DNA of 64,000 nucleotides from Gemmatimonadota bacterium (GTDB taxonomy: Bacteria > Gemmatimonadota > Gemmatimonadetes > Longimicrobiales > Gaopeijiaceae), in the NCBI GenBank assembly GCA_028874905.1, contig JAPPGZ010000107.1:1-64000 (forward strand), in the 5' to 3' direction. The position numbers were made by a program, and so were the translations under genes. The notes under the pieces are model-generated. The model worked only from the letters and a program-made list of their open reading frames with translations, was not told where the DNA came from and made no database searches. Below, in pieces: positions 9,223 to 18,239 of this stretch (positions are counted from its first letter, which is position 1; each line of letters starts with the position of its first letter).

Positions 9223-9512
9223 CTCCCATCCCCGGCGCCCCAGGCGCGCACCACCCGCTCGGTCACATCACGCAAAGTCCCAAGATCTTCGTCTTCCAGC
9301 ACCGCCCAGAGACAAGCGTAAGTGATGTACGCGTCGGCCGCCAGCAGCGCGTATGCAGCCGTACGGCCGTCATCATCGCCACACGCCGACAGCGCCTCTT
9401 CGGCCGCGTCGACAAGGGCAGCCCGCGACGCCGGGGCATCGGCCGGCAAACCGAAACGGAACGTGTCCGGCACCGGTCGCTCCCGCTGCGAAATCCACTC
9501 CGCGATGGTCAT
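9219..9512 (-). CDS. Unknown 97-aa protein
   Basis: I do not recognise this family. The 97-aa product is soluble and likely helical, rich in Ala, Asp and Glu. The middle segment TAAYALLAADAYITYACLWAVLEDED carries several aromatic residues and could form a buried helix. It is tightly placed: 8 bases after the alaS stop and ATGA-overlapped with the PHP phosphatase, so it is almost certainly translated as part of this operon. The size and helical pattern would fit a small adaptor or a four-helix domain, but no function is claimed. Confidence 0.7.
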   Translation of the reverse strand: MTIAEWISQRERPVPDTFRFGLPADAPASRAALVDAAEEALSACGDDDGRTAAYALLAADAYITYACLWAVLEDEDLGTLRDVTERVVRAWGAGDGR

Positions 9513-9520
9513 GGAGCCGC

Positions 9521-12214
9521 TTACCCAACCAGTTCGCCAAGCACCTTCGCACCATGACGGACAGCGTCCGCGATTCCGTCCGGATCAGCTACGCCGGCCT
9601 GGGCCATGTGCGGCCGTCCACCGCCGCTCCCTCCCACCGCGGCCGCGACCTCGCGCACAACGCGGTCCGCCCGTGCCCCGCCCGCAATCGCCAGGTCACT
9701 TGCGAACGCGAACAGGGACAGTTTGCCCTTCGGCATCTGCGCGACCACAACCGCGACCCCGGCTCCCTCCGACGCCCGGAACGCGTCGCCCCACTTCCGC
9801 ACGTCGTCCGGGCCCCGTACGCTGAGGCGCACGCTGCGATAGGTCAGGCGGCGCCCGTCGACCTCGAATTCGGACTCGGCCAGCACGTCGGCACCACCCG
9901 CGCCACGGCTGCGAAGGTCGTCCACCAGCCGTTCCAGCATCCGCTTGTCCTTCAGGAGTTCCCCGACGCGCCGCTCCACGTTGTCCGGAATCGACTTCAC
10001 CGAGACAGCCAACGCTTCGATGCGATCCCTGTAGCGGTCCAGATATTCGAACGCCTTACGGCCCGTCAGGGCCTCGATCCGCCTGACGCCTCCGCCCACT
10101 CCGGTTTCCGACCTGATCTTGAAGAGCCCGATTTCGCCGGTGCGCGCGACGTGCGTCCCTCCGCACAACTCCATACTCACCCCCGGCACTTCGACCACGC
10201 GCACCTTGTCGGCGTACTTCTCGCCGAAGAGCGCCATCGCCCCGGCCTTGACCGCTTCGTCGTACGGGCGAACCGAGGTGTCGACGGGGTGATTGAGCCA
10301 GACGCCTTCGTTCACGATCGCCTCGACCGCTTCGATGTGCGCCTGCGTCATGGGCGCCGTATGGGAGAAGTCGAACCTGAGCCGGTCGGGCGCAACGAGC
10401 GAGCCGCGCTGCACGACATGTTCACCCAGGACGGACCGCAGGGCAGCGTGGAGGAGGTGGGTGGCGGTGTGGTTGCGTTCGGTGTCGCGGCGCGCGCGGG
10501 TATCCACCAGCGCAGTGACGGGAGAGCCGAGTACCGAGTCACCGGAAAAGTCACCCGCGGGCCGACCGCGGATGAGCACGTGGCCGCCGTCGCGGACGAT
10601 CTCTTCCACGCCCATGCTCCATCCGTCGGCGACTACCCGGCCGCGGTCGGAGACCTGGCCGCCAGCTTCCAGGTAGAAGGGGCGGTCTCGCAGGATGAGA
10701 CTCAGCCGTCCGTCCCCGGAGCAGTAGTCGATTACCTCGGTGGTGGCGCTAAGCGTATCGTAGCCTACGAATTGCGGAGCCGGCGACCCCTTGGGCATGC
10801 GCCATGGCGGTGACGGGCAAGGCGTGGATACAGCCGCGGCCGATTCATCACGGCTACCCGCCATCGCAGTCGCCACGCCGGCACCCGCCCTCTCCCTCGA
10901 TCTCCGCCGTTGCGCGTCCAGCGCGTCCTCGAATCCGTCCATGTCGAGAGCGTAACCGCGCTCGTCCGCCACAATGCGGGTCAGATCGGCCGGAAACCCG
11001 AACGTGTCATACAGCCGGAATACCTCGGCGCCCGGAATCACCGGGCGGGGCGAGGTGCCGGCGGGCATGCTCGGCGCCACCTGGGCCAGCCTGTCCATGC
11101 CCCCCTCGATGGTGTCCAGGAAGCGCTCCTCTTCCGCACGTGCCATTGCCAGAATGCCGTCGCGCCGGGCCGCAAGCTCGGGATAGGCCCCGTCCATCCC
11201 GTCGATAACGACCCGGGCCACAGCGGCAAGTGTGGGCTCGCGCCTGCCCAGAAGCCATGCGTGCCGTACCCCGCGCCGCAGGATCCGCCTCAATACGTAT
11301 CCGCGACCGTCGTTCGACGGAAAGACGCCGTCGGCGAGGAGGAACGCGACCGCCCGGGCGTGATCGGCGAGAACACGGAACGAGACCCCCTCTTCGGTGT
11401 CCTTCCCGTACGGGCGCCCCACCACCGAAGCCACCTCGTCGAGCAGCGGCAGGAACAGGTCCGTGTGGTAGTTGCTCCCGACACCCTGCATGACCGCCGC
11501 CAGTCGCTCCAGCCCGAGTCCGGTATCGATGCTCGGGGCCGGAAGGGGATGCTGGACCCCGGCCTCGTCGCGGTCGAACTGCATGAAGACGAGGTTCCAC
11601 AGTTCCAGGAACTCGCCCGCCTCTCCACGCGCCTCGAATTCCGCCTTCGGCAGCACGGATCCTCGCTCTTCCCGGGGGCGCATATCGTAGTGCACCTCGG
11701 AGCATGGACCGCAGGGACCCGTATCGGCCATCTGCCAGAAGTTGTCCTTGTCTCCCAGCCCATAGATGCGTTCGGGCGGGATCCCGGCCACTTCGGCCCA
11801 GAGCCCGGCGGCCTCATCGTCGGTGTAGTGGACGGTGACGAAGAGACGGTCGACTTCAAGTCCCATCTCGACCGTCAGGAAGTCCCAGGCGTACCGTATG
11901 GCCTCACGCTTGAAATAGTCGCCGAAGGAGAAATTGCCCAGCATCTCGAAGAAGGTGTGGTGTCGTGCCGTCCGCCCGACCTCTTCGAGATCGTTGTGCT
12001 TGCCCCCGGCGCGCACACACTTCTGGGAGGTGACGGCCCGCGCAAACGGCTGTTCCTCGGTCCCCAGAAACGCGCCCTTGAACTGGACCATTCCCGCGTT
12101 CGTAAAAAGCAGCGTGGGGTCGTTGGCGGGCACCAGCGATGAACTGGGACGAACCTCGTGACCATGGTCCCGGAAGAACTCAAGGAACCTGCTTCGGATT
12201 TCTGGGGATTTCAT
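9521..12214 (-). CDS. alaS: Alanyl-tRNA synthetase
   Basis: An 897-aa class II synthetase charging tRNA-Ala. The N-terminus MKSPEIRSRFLEFFRDHGH and motif 1/2 segments (LLFTNAGMVQFK, RHHTFFEMLGNFSFGDYFK) are typical. The editing domain has the zinc ligands HTATHLLHAALR and CGGTHVARTGEIG, and a DHHA1/C-Ala region ends in HMAQAGV. All domains are present; the length is near the usual 870-880. The 189 bases upstream, before the recA stop, contain an 8-bp hairpin and probably the promoter. recX, which often sits between recA and alaS in other bacteria, is absent here. Confidence 0.97.
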   Translation of the reverse strand: MKSPEIRSRFLEFFRDHGHEVRPSSSLVPANDPTLLFTNAGMVQFKGAFLGTEEQPFARAVTSQKCVRAGGKHNDLEEVGRTARHHTFFEMLGNFSFGDYFKREAIRYAWDFLTVEMGLEVDRLFVTVHYTDDEAAGLWAEVAGIPPERIYGLGDKDNFWQMADTGPCGPCSEVHYDMRPREERGSVLPKAEFEARGEAGEFLELWNLVFMQFDRDEAGVQHPLPAPSIDTGLGLERLAAVMQGVGSNYHTDLFLPLLDEVASVVGRPYGKDTEEGVSFRVLADHARAVAFLLADGVFPSNDGRGYVLRRILRRGVRHAWLLGRREPTLAAVARVVIDGMDGAYPELAARRDGILAMARAEEERFLDTIEGGMDRLAQVAPSMPAGTSPRPVIPGAEVFRLYDTFGFPADLTRIVADERGYALDMDGFEDALDAQRRRSRERAGAGVATAMAGSRDESAAAVSTPCPSPPWRMPKGSPAPQFVGYDTLSATTEVIDYCSGDGRLSLILRDRPFYLEAGGQVSDRGRVVADGWSMGVEEIVRDGGHVLIRGRPAGDFSGDSVLGSPVTALVDTRARRDTERNHTATHLLHAALRSVLGEHVVQRGSLVAPDRLRFDFSHTAPMTQAHIEAVEAIVNEGVWLNHPVDTSVRPYDEAVKAGAMALFGEKYADKVRVVEVPGVSMELCGGTHVARTGEIGLFKIRSETGVGGGVRRIEALTGRKAFEYLDRYRDRIEALAVSVKSIPDNVERRVGELLKDKRMLERLVDDLRSRGAGGADVLAESEFEVDGRRLTYRSVRLSVRGPDDVRKWGDAFRASEGAGVAVVVAQMPKGKLSLFAFASDLAIAGGARADRVVREVAAAVGGSGGGRPHMAQAGVADPDGIADAVRHGAKVLGELVG

Positions 12215-12255
12215 CGGATGGGCAGACGGCGGAATTGTCGCCGGTCGGTGGGTTT

Positions 12256-12276
12256 ACTCGGCGGGGCTCGCCGAGT
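12256..12276. other. 8-bp hairpin in the alaS leader
   Basis: ACTCGGCG and CGCCGAGT form a perfect 8-bp stem around GGGCT, 42 bases upstream of the alaS start. It could be a recA terminator remnant or a leader structure of alaS. No U-tract follows on either strand, and no T-box features were found. Confidence 0.4.
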
Positions 12277-12403
12277 GTCACTGCGGCGGGTTGACCGTAA
12301 AGTTAGCCCAACCGCCACTCTACCGCCCAAGGCCATCCAATCGCGGGCCTGACCGGAGCGCCCGGCCGCAGGCGCGCGGGGCGATCCGCCTCCCCACCAG
12401 GGC

Positions 12404-13510
12404 TCAGACCACCTTTACCGCAGGGCCCTCCTGTTCGCCGGCGCCCGCGCGCGTCCTCTCCTCCGCCTTTCCGATCCCCAATGCCACCAGCAGGCGCGAC
12501 TCGATCTCCTCGGCAATGTCGGTATTCTCTTCGAGGAAGGTCCGGACATTTTCCTTCCCCTGCCCCAACCGCAGATCGCCATAGGAGAACCACGACCCGG
12601 ACTTGTCGACGACTCCCCGCTCGACGCCGATGTCGATCAGAAGACCGGTGTGGCTGATTCCCTTTCCGTACAGAATGTCGAATTCGGCCTGCTTGAACGG
12701 CGGAGCGCATTTGTTCTTGACCACTTTGACTCGGGTGCGGTTACCGATGATTTCCGGCCCGTCTTTCAGGGCTCCGATGCGCCGGATATCCATGCGCAGG
12801 GAGGCATAGAACTTGAGAGCACGCCCTCCCGAGGTCGTTTCCGGACTTCCGAACATGACACCGATCTTCTCCCGGATCTGGTTGGTGAAGATGACGGCGG
12901 CGTTGGAACGGCTCACCGCGCCGGTCAGCTTCCTGAGAGCCTGGCTCATGAGGCGGGCCTGAAGCCCCACGTGTGAGTCTCCCATCTCCCCTTCGATCTC
13001 CGCTCTGGGAACCAGCGCGGCGACCGAGTCCACCACGATGACGTCGACGGCGTTGCTGCGGATGAGCACCTCCGCAATCTCCAATGCCTGCTCACCGGTA
13101 TCGGGTTGCGACACCAGCAGGTTGTCGACATCGATCCCGAGTCTGCGGGCGTATTGGATGTCGAGCGCGTGCTCCGCGTCGATGAACGCGGCGATGCCCC
13201 CCTCGCGCTGTGCGTTGGCGATCACGTGGAGGCAGAGGGTCGTCTTGCCCGACGACTCGGGGCCGTAGATTTCGCTGATTCGTCCCTTGGGGACTCCCCC
13301 GACTCCGATTACGGCGTCCAGATTGATCGCGCCGGTCGATATGCTCTCGATCTGGAGACTGGCGCTGTCAGAACCCATGCGCATGATCGCCCCCCGGCCG
13401 TAGGATCGCTCAATCTGGGTGAGGGCGGTGTTCAGTGCTTTCTCGCGTCGTTGCTGTTCCTTACCGTTCCTGGGCGTTGTCGGTGTTCCGGATTTCGGGT
13501 TCCTGGTCAT
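12404..13510 (-). CDS. recA: Recombinase A
   Basis: A 368-aa RecA, the DNA strand-exchange ATPase and SOS co-protease. Walker [10 protein letters not shown] is at 83-91, and the core has the ALKFYAS and [14 protein letters not shown] segments. The C-terminal tail is acidic to mixed and of normal size. An unusually polar, lysine/threonine-rich 25-residue N-terminus precedes the conserved [23 protein letters not shown]. The ribosome site AAAGG is 6 bases before the ATG. A sigma-70-like promoter lies about 100 bases upstream. No credible LexA box was found, so SOS control is open. Confidence 0.98.
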   Translation of the reverse strand: MTRNPKSGTPTTPRNGKEQQRREKALNTALTQIERSYGRGAIMRMGSDSASLQIESISTGAINLDAVIGVGGVPKGRISEIYGPESSGKTTLCLHVIANAQREGGIAAFIDAEHALDIQYARRLGIDVDNLLVSQPDTGEQALEIAEVLIRSNAVDVIVVDSVAALVPRAEIEGEMGDSHVGLQARLMSQALRKLTGAVSRSNAAVIFTNQIREKIGVMFGSPETTSGGRALKFYASLRMDIRRIGALKDGPEIIGNRTRVKVVKNKCAPPFKQAEFDILYGKGISHTGLLIDIGVERGVVDKSGSWFSYGDLRLGQGKENVRTFLEENTDIAEEIESRLLVALGIGKAEERTRAGAGEQEGPAVKVV

Positions 13511-13616
13511 TTGCGACCTTTCGCTTGCCCCCAGGGGTCGTGAGGCCGGTCACGCCGTGCAGCCGCTTCCAGAGGACACGGCCGACGCTTTCGCAAACCG
13601 ACGAATGCTAATACCG

Positions 13617-13644
13617 AAGATAAAACGAAATAGTTCCCGGTCAA
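13617..13644 (-). promoter_or_regulatory. Candidate recA promoter
   Basis: On the minus strand TTGACC (13644-13639) is separated by 16 bases from TATCTT (13622-13617), matching 5/6 and 4/6 of the sigma-70 consensus. Transcription would start near 13610, giving a leader of about 100 bases. The surrounding DNA is the most AT-rich stretch in the recA/flavoprotein divergent region. Inference from consensus only. Confidence 0.45.
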
Positions 13645-13717
13645 GCTCTGCCAGAGGCGAGGCCGAAGGATCAACCCGGGCCCCCGCCGGGTATCTTCCG
13701 GTCGCCGCCTCTTCACG

Positions 13718-13733
13718 GTTCCTTTTCGGGAAC
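13718..13733. promoter_or_regulatory. Palindrome GTTCC-N6-GGAAC upstream of flavoprotein gene
   Basis: GTTCC (13718-13722) and GGAAC (13729-13733) form a dyad with a 6-base spacer, 32 bases before the flavoprotein start and about 75 bases beyond the candidate recA -35. It could be an operator for the plus-strand module. It resembles no LexA consensus closely enough to call one. Confidence 0.3.
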
Positions 13734-13764
13734 TTGCTGCGTATCGGTGAAGGTATCCTTATCC

Positions 13765-15204
13765 ATGGGCGATTACATGTCTGAACGAGCCAACTTTTCG
13801 CGCGACTGCGATCTGGTCGCCATTGGCGGCGGCACGGGAGGCCTGGTGACCGCGGCAGGCGCTGCCTATCTGGGCCTCAAGCCGGCCCTCGTGGAGAGGT
13901 CGGCACTCGGCGGAGACTGCCTCTGGACCGGGTGCGTGCCCTCGAAGGCACTGATCGCGTCCGCGCGCCTGGCCCGGAACATCGACCACGCCTCGACGCT
14001 GGGACTGCAATCCGATGGGGCACGGAGCGATTTCCGCACGGTCATGGAACGAATGAGGGCCGCGCGTGCAACTGTCGCCCGTCACGACGACCCTGAGAGA
14101 TTCCGCAAGATGGGGGTGTCCGTCCATTTCGGAGCCGCGCGGTTTCTGGATGCGTCGACCGTGGAGGTCGAGGGCGTCGGCAGACTCCGGTCCAGGCGCT
14201 TCGTGATCGCCACAGGTGCGGTCCCGGCTATTCCTCCCATCCCCGGCCTGAAAGAAGCGGGCTACTGGACGTACGAGACCGTGTTCGATCAGAACGAGCT
14301 GCCCGGTTCGGTCGTGATTCTGGGGGGAGGTCCGATCGGACTCGAGTTCGCACAGGTGTTCGCCCGGCTGGGGTCCCGCGTGACCGTCCTCGAGATGGCC
14401 CCGACGATTCTCATCCGGGAGGATCCCGACGTTGCCGCGTTCATGCATCGTCTCCTGACGGCCGAGGGCATGGAAATCCGCGTCGGGACCGCCGCGACCG
14501 CGGTTCGCACCGAGGGCAACGCCGCGGTCGTGGAAACGAGCGACGGGACCTCCGTGACCGCGGACCGCGTGTTCGTAGCCACCGGACGCCGCCCCATGAC
14601 GGACGGCCTGAACCTGGAGGCCGGCGCAATCCGCACGGATGGGGGAGCCGTGGTCGTCGACTCCCGGCTGCAGACCTCATCCGGTTCCGCGTGGGCGGTG
14701 GGCGACGTCACCGGCGCGCTCCAGTTCACGCATGTCGCGGAGCAGATGGCAAAGGTGGCGCTGCGCAACGCGGTCATTCCGGGCAGCACGAAGATCCGCT
14801 ACGACAGTGTTCCGTGGGTAACGTACACCGATCCCGAGATCGCTCACGTGGGAATGTCCGAGGCCGAGGCGGAAGCGGAAGGCGGAACGACCTATCGATA
14901 CGAGCTGGATGATCTCGACCGAGCCATCGTGGACGCATCGGCGGTGGGATTCGTCAAGGTGTCCGCCGATCGCCGGGGCAGAGTGCTGGGAGCCACCATC
15001 GTCGCTCACGGCGGCGGGGAACTGATCCTGCCACTGGTCATGGCCAGGCAACACGGGCTGACCCTTGGCCGGATCGCCAATACCATCTTCCCCTACCCCA
15101 CAATGGTTGAAGGCGTAAAGCGGGCGGCGGGCGAGTATATGCGCTCCCGACTCGACACGCCATCGGGCCGACTCCTCAAGAGAATCATCCAATGGCTCAA
15201 ATAG
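13765..15204 (+). CDS. Class I pyridine nucleotide-disulfide oxidoreductase (mercuric reductase/LPD-like)
   Basis: A 479-aa FAD flavoprotein. The FAD Rossmann motif GGGTGG is near residue 21, and the redox-active disulfide GGDCLWTGCVPSK puts the cysteines at 52 and 57. An NAD(P)-binding GGGPIGLEFAQ follows, then a C-terminal dimerisation domain. The LPD His-Glu pair (HPTLSE) is replaced by a YPTMVEG segment, and there is no N-terminal heavy-metal domain or C-terminal CC, so it is neither a standard lipoamide dehydrogenase nor a true MerA. Substrate is unknown. Start choices are GTG 13747, ATG 13765 and ATG 13777; I chose the middle one, with GAAGG upstream. It overlaps the next gene by 13 bases. 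Confidence 0.85.
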   Translation: MGDYMSERANFSRDCDLVAIGGGTGGLVTAAGAAYLGLKPALVERSALGGDCLWTGCVPSKALIASARLARNIDHASTLGLQSDGARSDFRTVMERMRAARATVARHDDPERFRKMGVSVHFGAARFLDASTVEVEGVGRLRSRRFVIATGAVPAIPPIPGLKEAGYWTYETVFDQNELPGSVVILGGGPIGLEFAQVFARLGSRVTVLEMAPTILIREDPDVAAFMHRLLTAEGMEIRVGTAATAVRTEGNAAVVETSDGTSVTADRVFVATGRRPMTDGLNLEAGAIRTDGGAVVVDSRLQTSSGSAWAVGDVTGALQFTHVAEQMAKVALRNAVIPGSTKIRYDSVPWVTYTDPEIAHVGMSEAEAEAEGGTTYRYELDDLDRAIVDASAVGFVKVSADRRGRVLGATIVAHGGGELILPLVMARQHGLTLGRIANTIFPYPTMVEGVKRAAGEYMRSRLDTPSGRLLKRIIQWLK

Positions 15205-16793
15205 ACGAAAGCCGCCGACATGGCGACGGCTCGGGCGAAGTCGCGGGCACCATACACACCCGGTCCGCGGCCGGGGAGTCCCGGGCCGCCGGACGCGCTG
15301 GCGCCCTCCTGAAGCTGGCGATCCTGGCGCTGCTGCTGATCGGGGGGTACGTAGCAGCCGCCCGGACGCCGCTGGGAGCCTATCTTACACGGGAGGGCAT
15401 CGGAGAAGCGATTGAATTGCTGCGGGGCAATCCCTGGGCGCCGTTGATCTTCGTGGCGACATACGCGACGGCGACCGCGCTGGCGGTCCCGGGCACGATT
15501 CTAACGCTCGCTGGCGGCGCTCTGTTCGGGTTCTACTGGGGAACGCTTTTCAACTTCGTGGCAGCCAATATCGGCGCCAACGCGGCGTTTCTGCTCGCGC
15601 GCACGCTCGGAGGAGAAGGTGTGCGGCGCCTGATGGGCGACGACTCGGCGGCGCTCCAGAAGCTGGACCGGGTCGTCGGAAAACACGGGTTCCGCGGAGT
15701 GCTGACGCTTCGTCTCATCCCCCTCGTTCCCTTCAACGCCCTCAACTTCGGGTCAGGCCTCGTGCCTCTCAAGTGGCGCGCGTATGCGGTCGCGACGCTC
15801 GTGGGCATCCTTCCCGGCACCGCCGTCTACACGTTCTTTGCCGACTCCCTTCTCCAGGGCTCCCTGGAAGCATCGAGAGAGGCGCTGTACGGCGTCCTGT
15901 TCGCCGGCGGCCTTCTGCTTCTCCTGAGTTTTCTGCCCGCCATTCTGAAGCGCCTGGGAGTCAGGCTACCGGGTATGTCCACCATCCTCGTGCCCATGGT
16001 CGGTCTCTCTCTTGTCGCGCGACCGGCTAGCGCCCTCCAGGAGGCGGCTTCCCCACAACTCCCCGATCACTCGGCGCTAACACGTGTGCTCGCCGCAGTC
16101 GTGGAGGGGCCGTTGGTGGACTATTCGCGTCTGGCTGCCGACCCGGCCGGACTTGACCGCTATATCGCCGCGCTGGCCGCCACGGACCCCTCGGCCCTCG
16201 ACGCCGCCAACGGGGACGACCAACTCGCTTTCTGGATCAACGCCTACAACGCCTGCATGCTCAAGCGAGTGATCGAGCACTATCCGATCCGGAAGGCTGG
16301 CGGCCTTCTGCGGCTGAAGAACGCCGCCGCCGGCCGGCCGGAGAACTCGGTGTGGCAGATCGACGACGTTTTCACCGGCGCACATTGCCCCGTGGCCGGA
16401 GCCGACCGCTCCCAGGACGAGATCGAACACGAAATCATCCGTCCCATGGGAGATCCCCGCATCCACCTCGCGATCAACTGCGCCGCGCTGAGCTGTCCGC
16501 CCCTCATCCCCCGGGCGTATCAAGGCGTTACGCTGGACCGGCAGCTGGACGAGAGGGTGATGGCATTCGTCCGCGAGCCAGCCCACTTTGAGGTGTCGGT
16601 CACTGACGGCACCGCTACCGTGCGCACCAACAGGGTTCTCGACTGGTTCAACGAAGACTTCGGGGGTCACGAGGGAATCCTGGCCTTCCTCGCAGAGTAC
16701 CTGGATGGGGCCACCAAGGACGCGGTCGCTGATCCCGAGGCCAGACTGGTCTTCTTCGACTACGACTGGACCCTGAACGACAAGTCGCACTGA
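15192..16793 (+). CDS. TVP38/DedA-type membrane domain fused to DUF547
   Basis: A 533-aa two-part protein. Residues 40-255 are a VTT/SNARE-associated (TVP38/TMEM64, DedA) membrane domain with the signature ALAVPGTILTLAGGALFG near 97-114 and RLIPLVPFNALN near 174-185. Residues 262-283 look like a remnant signal peptide. Residues 295-530 are a DUF547 domain with FWINAYNACMLKRVI (347-361), INCAALSCPPL (428-438) and a terminal YDWTLND. The topology would place DUF547 outside the inner membrane, inferred from the signal-like joint. Its function is unknown. ATG 15192 overlaps the flavoprotein end, implying coupling. Confidence 0.82.
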   Translation: MAQIDESRRHGDGSGEVAGTIHTRSAAGESRAAGRAGALLKLAILALLLIGGYVAAARTPLGAYLTREGIGEAIELLRGNPWAPLIFVATYATATALAVPGTILTLAGGALFGFYWGTLFNFVAANIGANAAFLLARTLGGEGVRRLMGDDSAALQKLDRVVGKHGFRGVLTLRLIPLVPFNALNFGSGLVPLKWRAYAVATLVGILPGTAVYTFFADSLLQGSLEASREALYGVLFAGGLLLLLSFLPAILKRLGVRLPGMSTILVPMVGLSLVARPASALQEAASPQLPDHSALTRVLAAVVEGPLVDYSRLAADPAGLDRYIAALAATDPSALDAANGDDQLAFWINAYNACMLKRVIEHYPIRKAGGLLRLKNAAAGRPENSVWQIDDVFTGAHCPVAGADRSQDEIEHEIIRPMGDPRIHLAINCAALSCPPLIPRAYQGVTLDRQLDERVMAFVREPAHFEVSVTDGTATVRTNRVLDWFNEDFGGHEGILAFLAEYLDGATKDAVADPEARLVFFDYDWTLNDKSH

Positions 16794-16839
16794 TGCTTCC
16801 GCATCGGGCCGCGTAAGCCGTTGCGGGGACATCGCTAAC

Positions 16840-18222
16840 GTGGAGCGCGACACAGCCGCCCTCGGCGTCGTCATTCCCGCACTGGACGAGGAGGAAGCGC
16901 TGCCTCCGCTTCTCCAGGATCTTGCCGGCCTCGCCATCGATCATCGAATTCTGGTCGTCGACGGCGGATCATGGGACGGGACCGTTACCGCGGCCAGAAC
17001 CGGTGGAGCCGATGTCATGAGAAGCCGTTGTGGCCGGGCACAGCAAATGAACGCGGGAGCTGCCTTCCTCGGAACCCGGTGGCTACTGTTCCTGCATGCG
17101 GACTCCCGGCTCGACGAAACCGCCCTGGACTCCATCGCACGCCACGTCGAAAGGGACGCCCGCGAGGCCGCGCACTTCGGCCTGGCCATCGCGCACGAAC
17201 ATTTCTACTACAGGCTGATCGAAAGCGGACAGAGGCTTCGGGAACGCCTATACGGCCTCGTGTATGGGGACCAGGGACTGCTGATCAGGCGCGACCGCTT
17301 CGCCGAAGTCGGCGGCTACCCGGACGAGCCGATCATGGAGGATGTCATCCTCAACCGGCGATTGCGGCAAACGGGACAGTTCGTGCCCCTTGCCGGCAGG
17401 TTGGCGACCAGTTCGCGGCGCTACGAAGAGGAAGGCCGCATCAGGGCGTGGCTTCGCAACACGCGCACGATCATTCGCTTTCTCTCGGGAACGGACCCCT
17501 CCGTTCTTGCCCGCGGATACCGTCCACGGAGGATGAACAGCCCGGCCGGGCTCAACGCCACCCCGGACGCGGACCCGGACAGGACCATGCTCCTCGTCTT
17601 CGCGAAGGCGCCCCGGCCGGGGACGGTGAAGACGCGGCTGGCCCGCACCGTCGGGGAGAGGCGGGCGACTGCTCTGTACCGGCGCATGGGCCGGCTGATC
17701 GTAGCCAACGTGCGTCCTGCGCCGGCCCGGATGGTCGTTTGCTACGATCCGCCGGACGCCGAAGCGGAGATCCGGCACTGGCTCGGCCGGCCGGTTCACC
17801 GGTGCTGGCCCCAGGGAAGCGGCGACCTGGGAACCAGGATGTCGCGCATGGTGGAGCGAGCTTTCTTCGATGCGGATCGGGTCGTCGTCATCGGCACCGA
17901 CACCCCCGCCGTAGACGCGGGCACGGTGGCGCGAGCCGTAGAAGCGCTCGAAACCGCCGACGTGGTCATCGGCCCCGCGCGGGACGGAGGGTACTACCTG
18001 ATGGGACTGCGAAAGCCCGATCCGAACCTGTTTGCCGGGATTCGCTGGAGCACCGATTCCGTACTCGCGGAGACCAGGAAGCGGACCGACCGGCTTGGAC
18101 TGTCGGTCACGTGGCTGGAGATGGAAGACGACGTCGACACCGCTGACGACCTGACCCCGGAAGTCGTGCGGTGGCTGGATTCGGGGAAGCACCAGACCAC
18201 GCCTCACACATCACTTGGCTAG
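16840..18222 (+). CDS. Fused GT2 (TIGR04283-like) and DUF2064 (TIGR04282-like) glycosyltransferase
   Basis: A 460-aa bifunctional protein. Residues 7-230 are a GT-A family 2 glycosyltransferase with DGGSWDGT (41-48), HADSRL (86-91) and YGDQG (142-146). Residues 248-445 are a DUF2064/TIGR04282 nucleotidyltransferase-like domain with FAKAPRPGTVKTRL (254-267), GTDTP (352-356) and ARDGGYYLMGL (380-390). Both families carry the label arsenosugar biosynthesis in annotation schemes and usually occur as separate neighbouring genes. No arsM or radical-SAM arsS is in the window, so arsenic chemistry is not shown. GTG start; a 46-base gap separates it from the TVP38-DUF547 gene. Confidence 0.85.
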   Translation: MERDTAALGVVIPALDEEEALPPLLQDLAGLAIDHRILVVDGGSWDGTVTAARTGGADVMRSRCGRAQQMNAGAAFLGTRWLLFLHADSRLDETALDSIARHVERDAREAAHFGLAIAHEHFYYRLIESGQRLRERLYGLVYGDQGLLIRRDRFAEVGGYPDEPIMEDVILNRRLRQTGQFVPLAGRLATSSRRYEEEGRIRAWLRNTRTIIRFLSGTDPSVLARGYRPRRMNSPAGLNATPDADPDRTMLLVFAKAPRPGTVKTRLARTVGERRATALYRRMGRLIVANVRPAPARMVVCYDPPDAEAEIRHWLGRPVHRCWPQGSGDLGTRMSRMVERAFFDADRVVVIGTDTPAVDAGTVARAVEALETADVVIGPARDGGYYLMGLRKPDPNLFAGIRWSTDSVLAETRKRTDRLGLSVTWLEMEDDVDTADDLTPEVVRWLDSGKHQTTPHTSLG

Positions 18223-18239
18223 ATATCCAGCTGGATTGG

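Noticed and set aside
12215..12403. T-box or other tRNA-sensing leader before alaS
   Set aside because: No T-box consensus, no specifier stem and no terminator/antiterminator pair could be identified; only a simple hairpin.
13595..13740. LexA/SOS box upstream of recA
   Set aside because: GAAC and GTTT elements are present, but the spacing does not match the Gram-positive (GAAC-N4-GTTC) or alphaproteobacterial (GTTC-N7-GTTC) boxes.
18225..18236. 12-bp palindrome ATCCAGCTGGAT between convergent genes
   Set aside because: Too short a loop for an RNA hairpin and no T-run; chance is reasonable in a 17-base gap.
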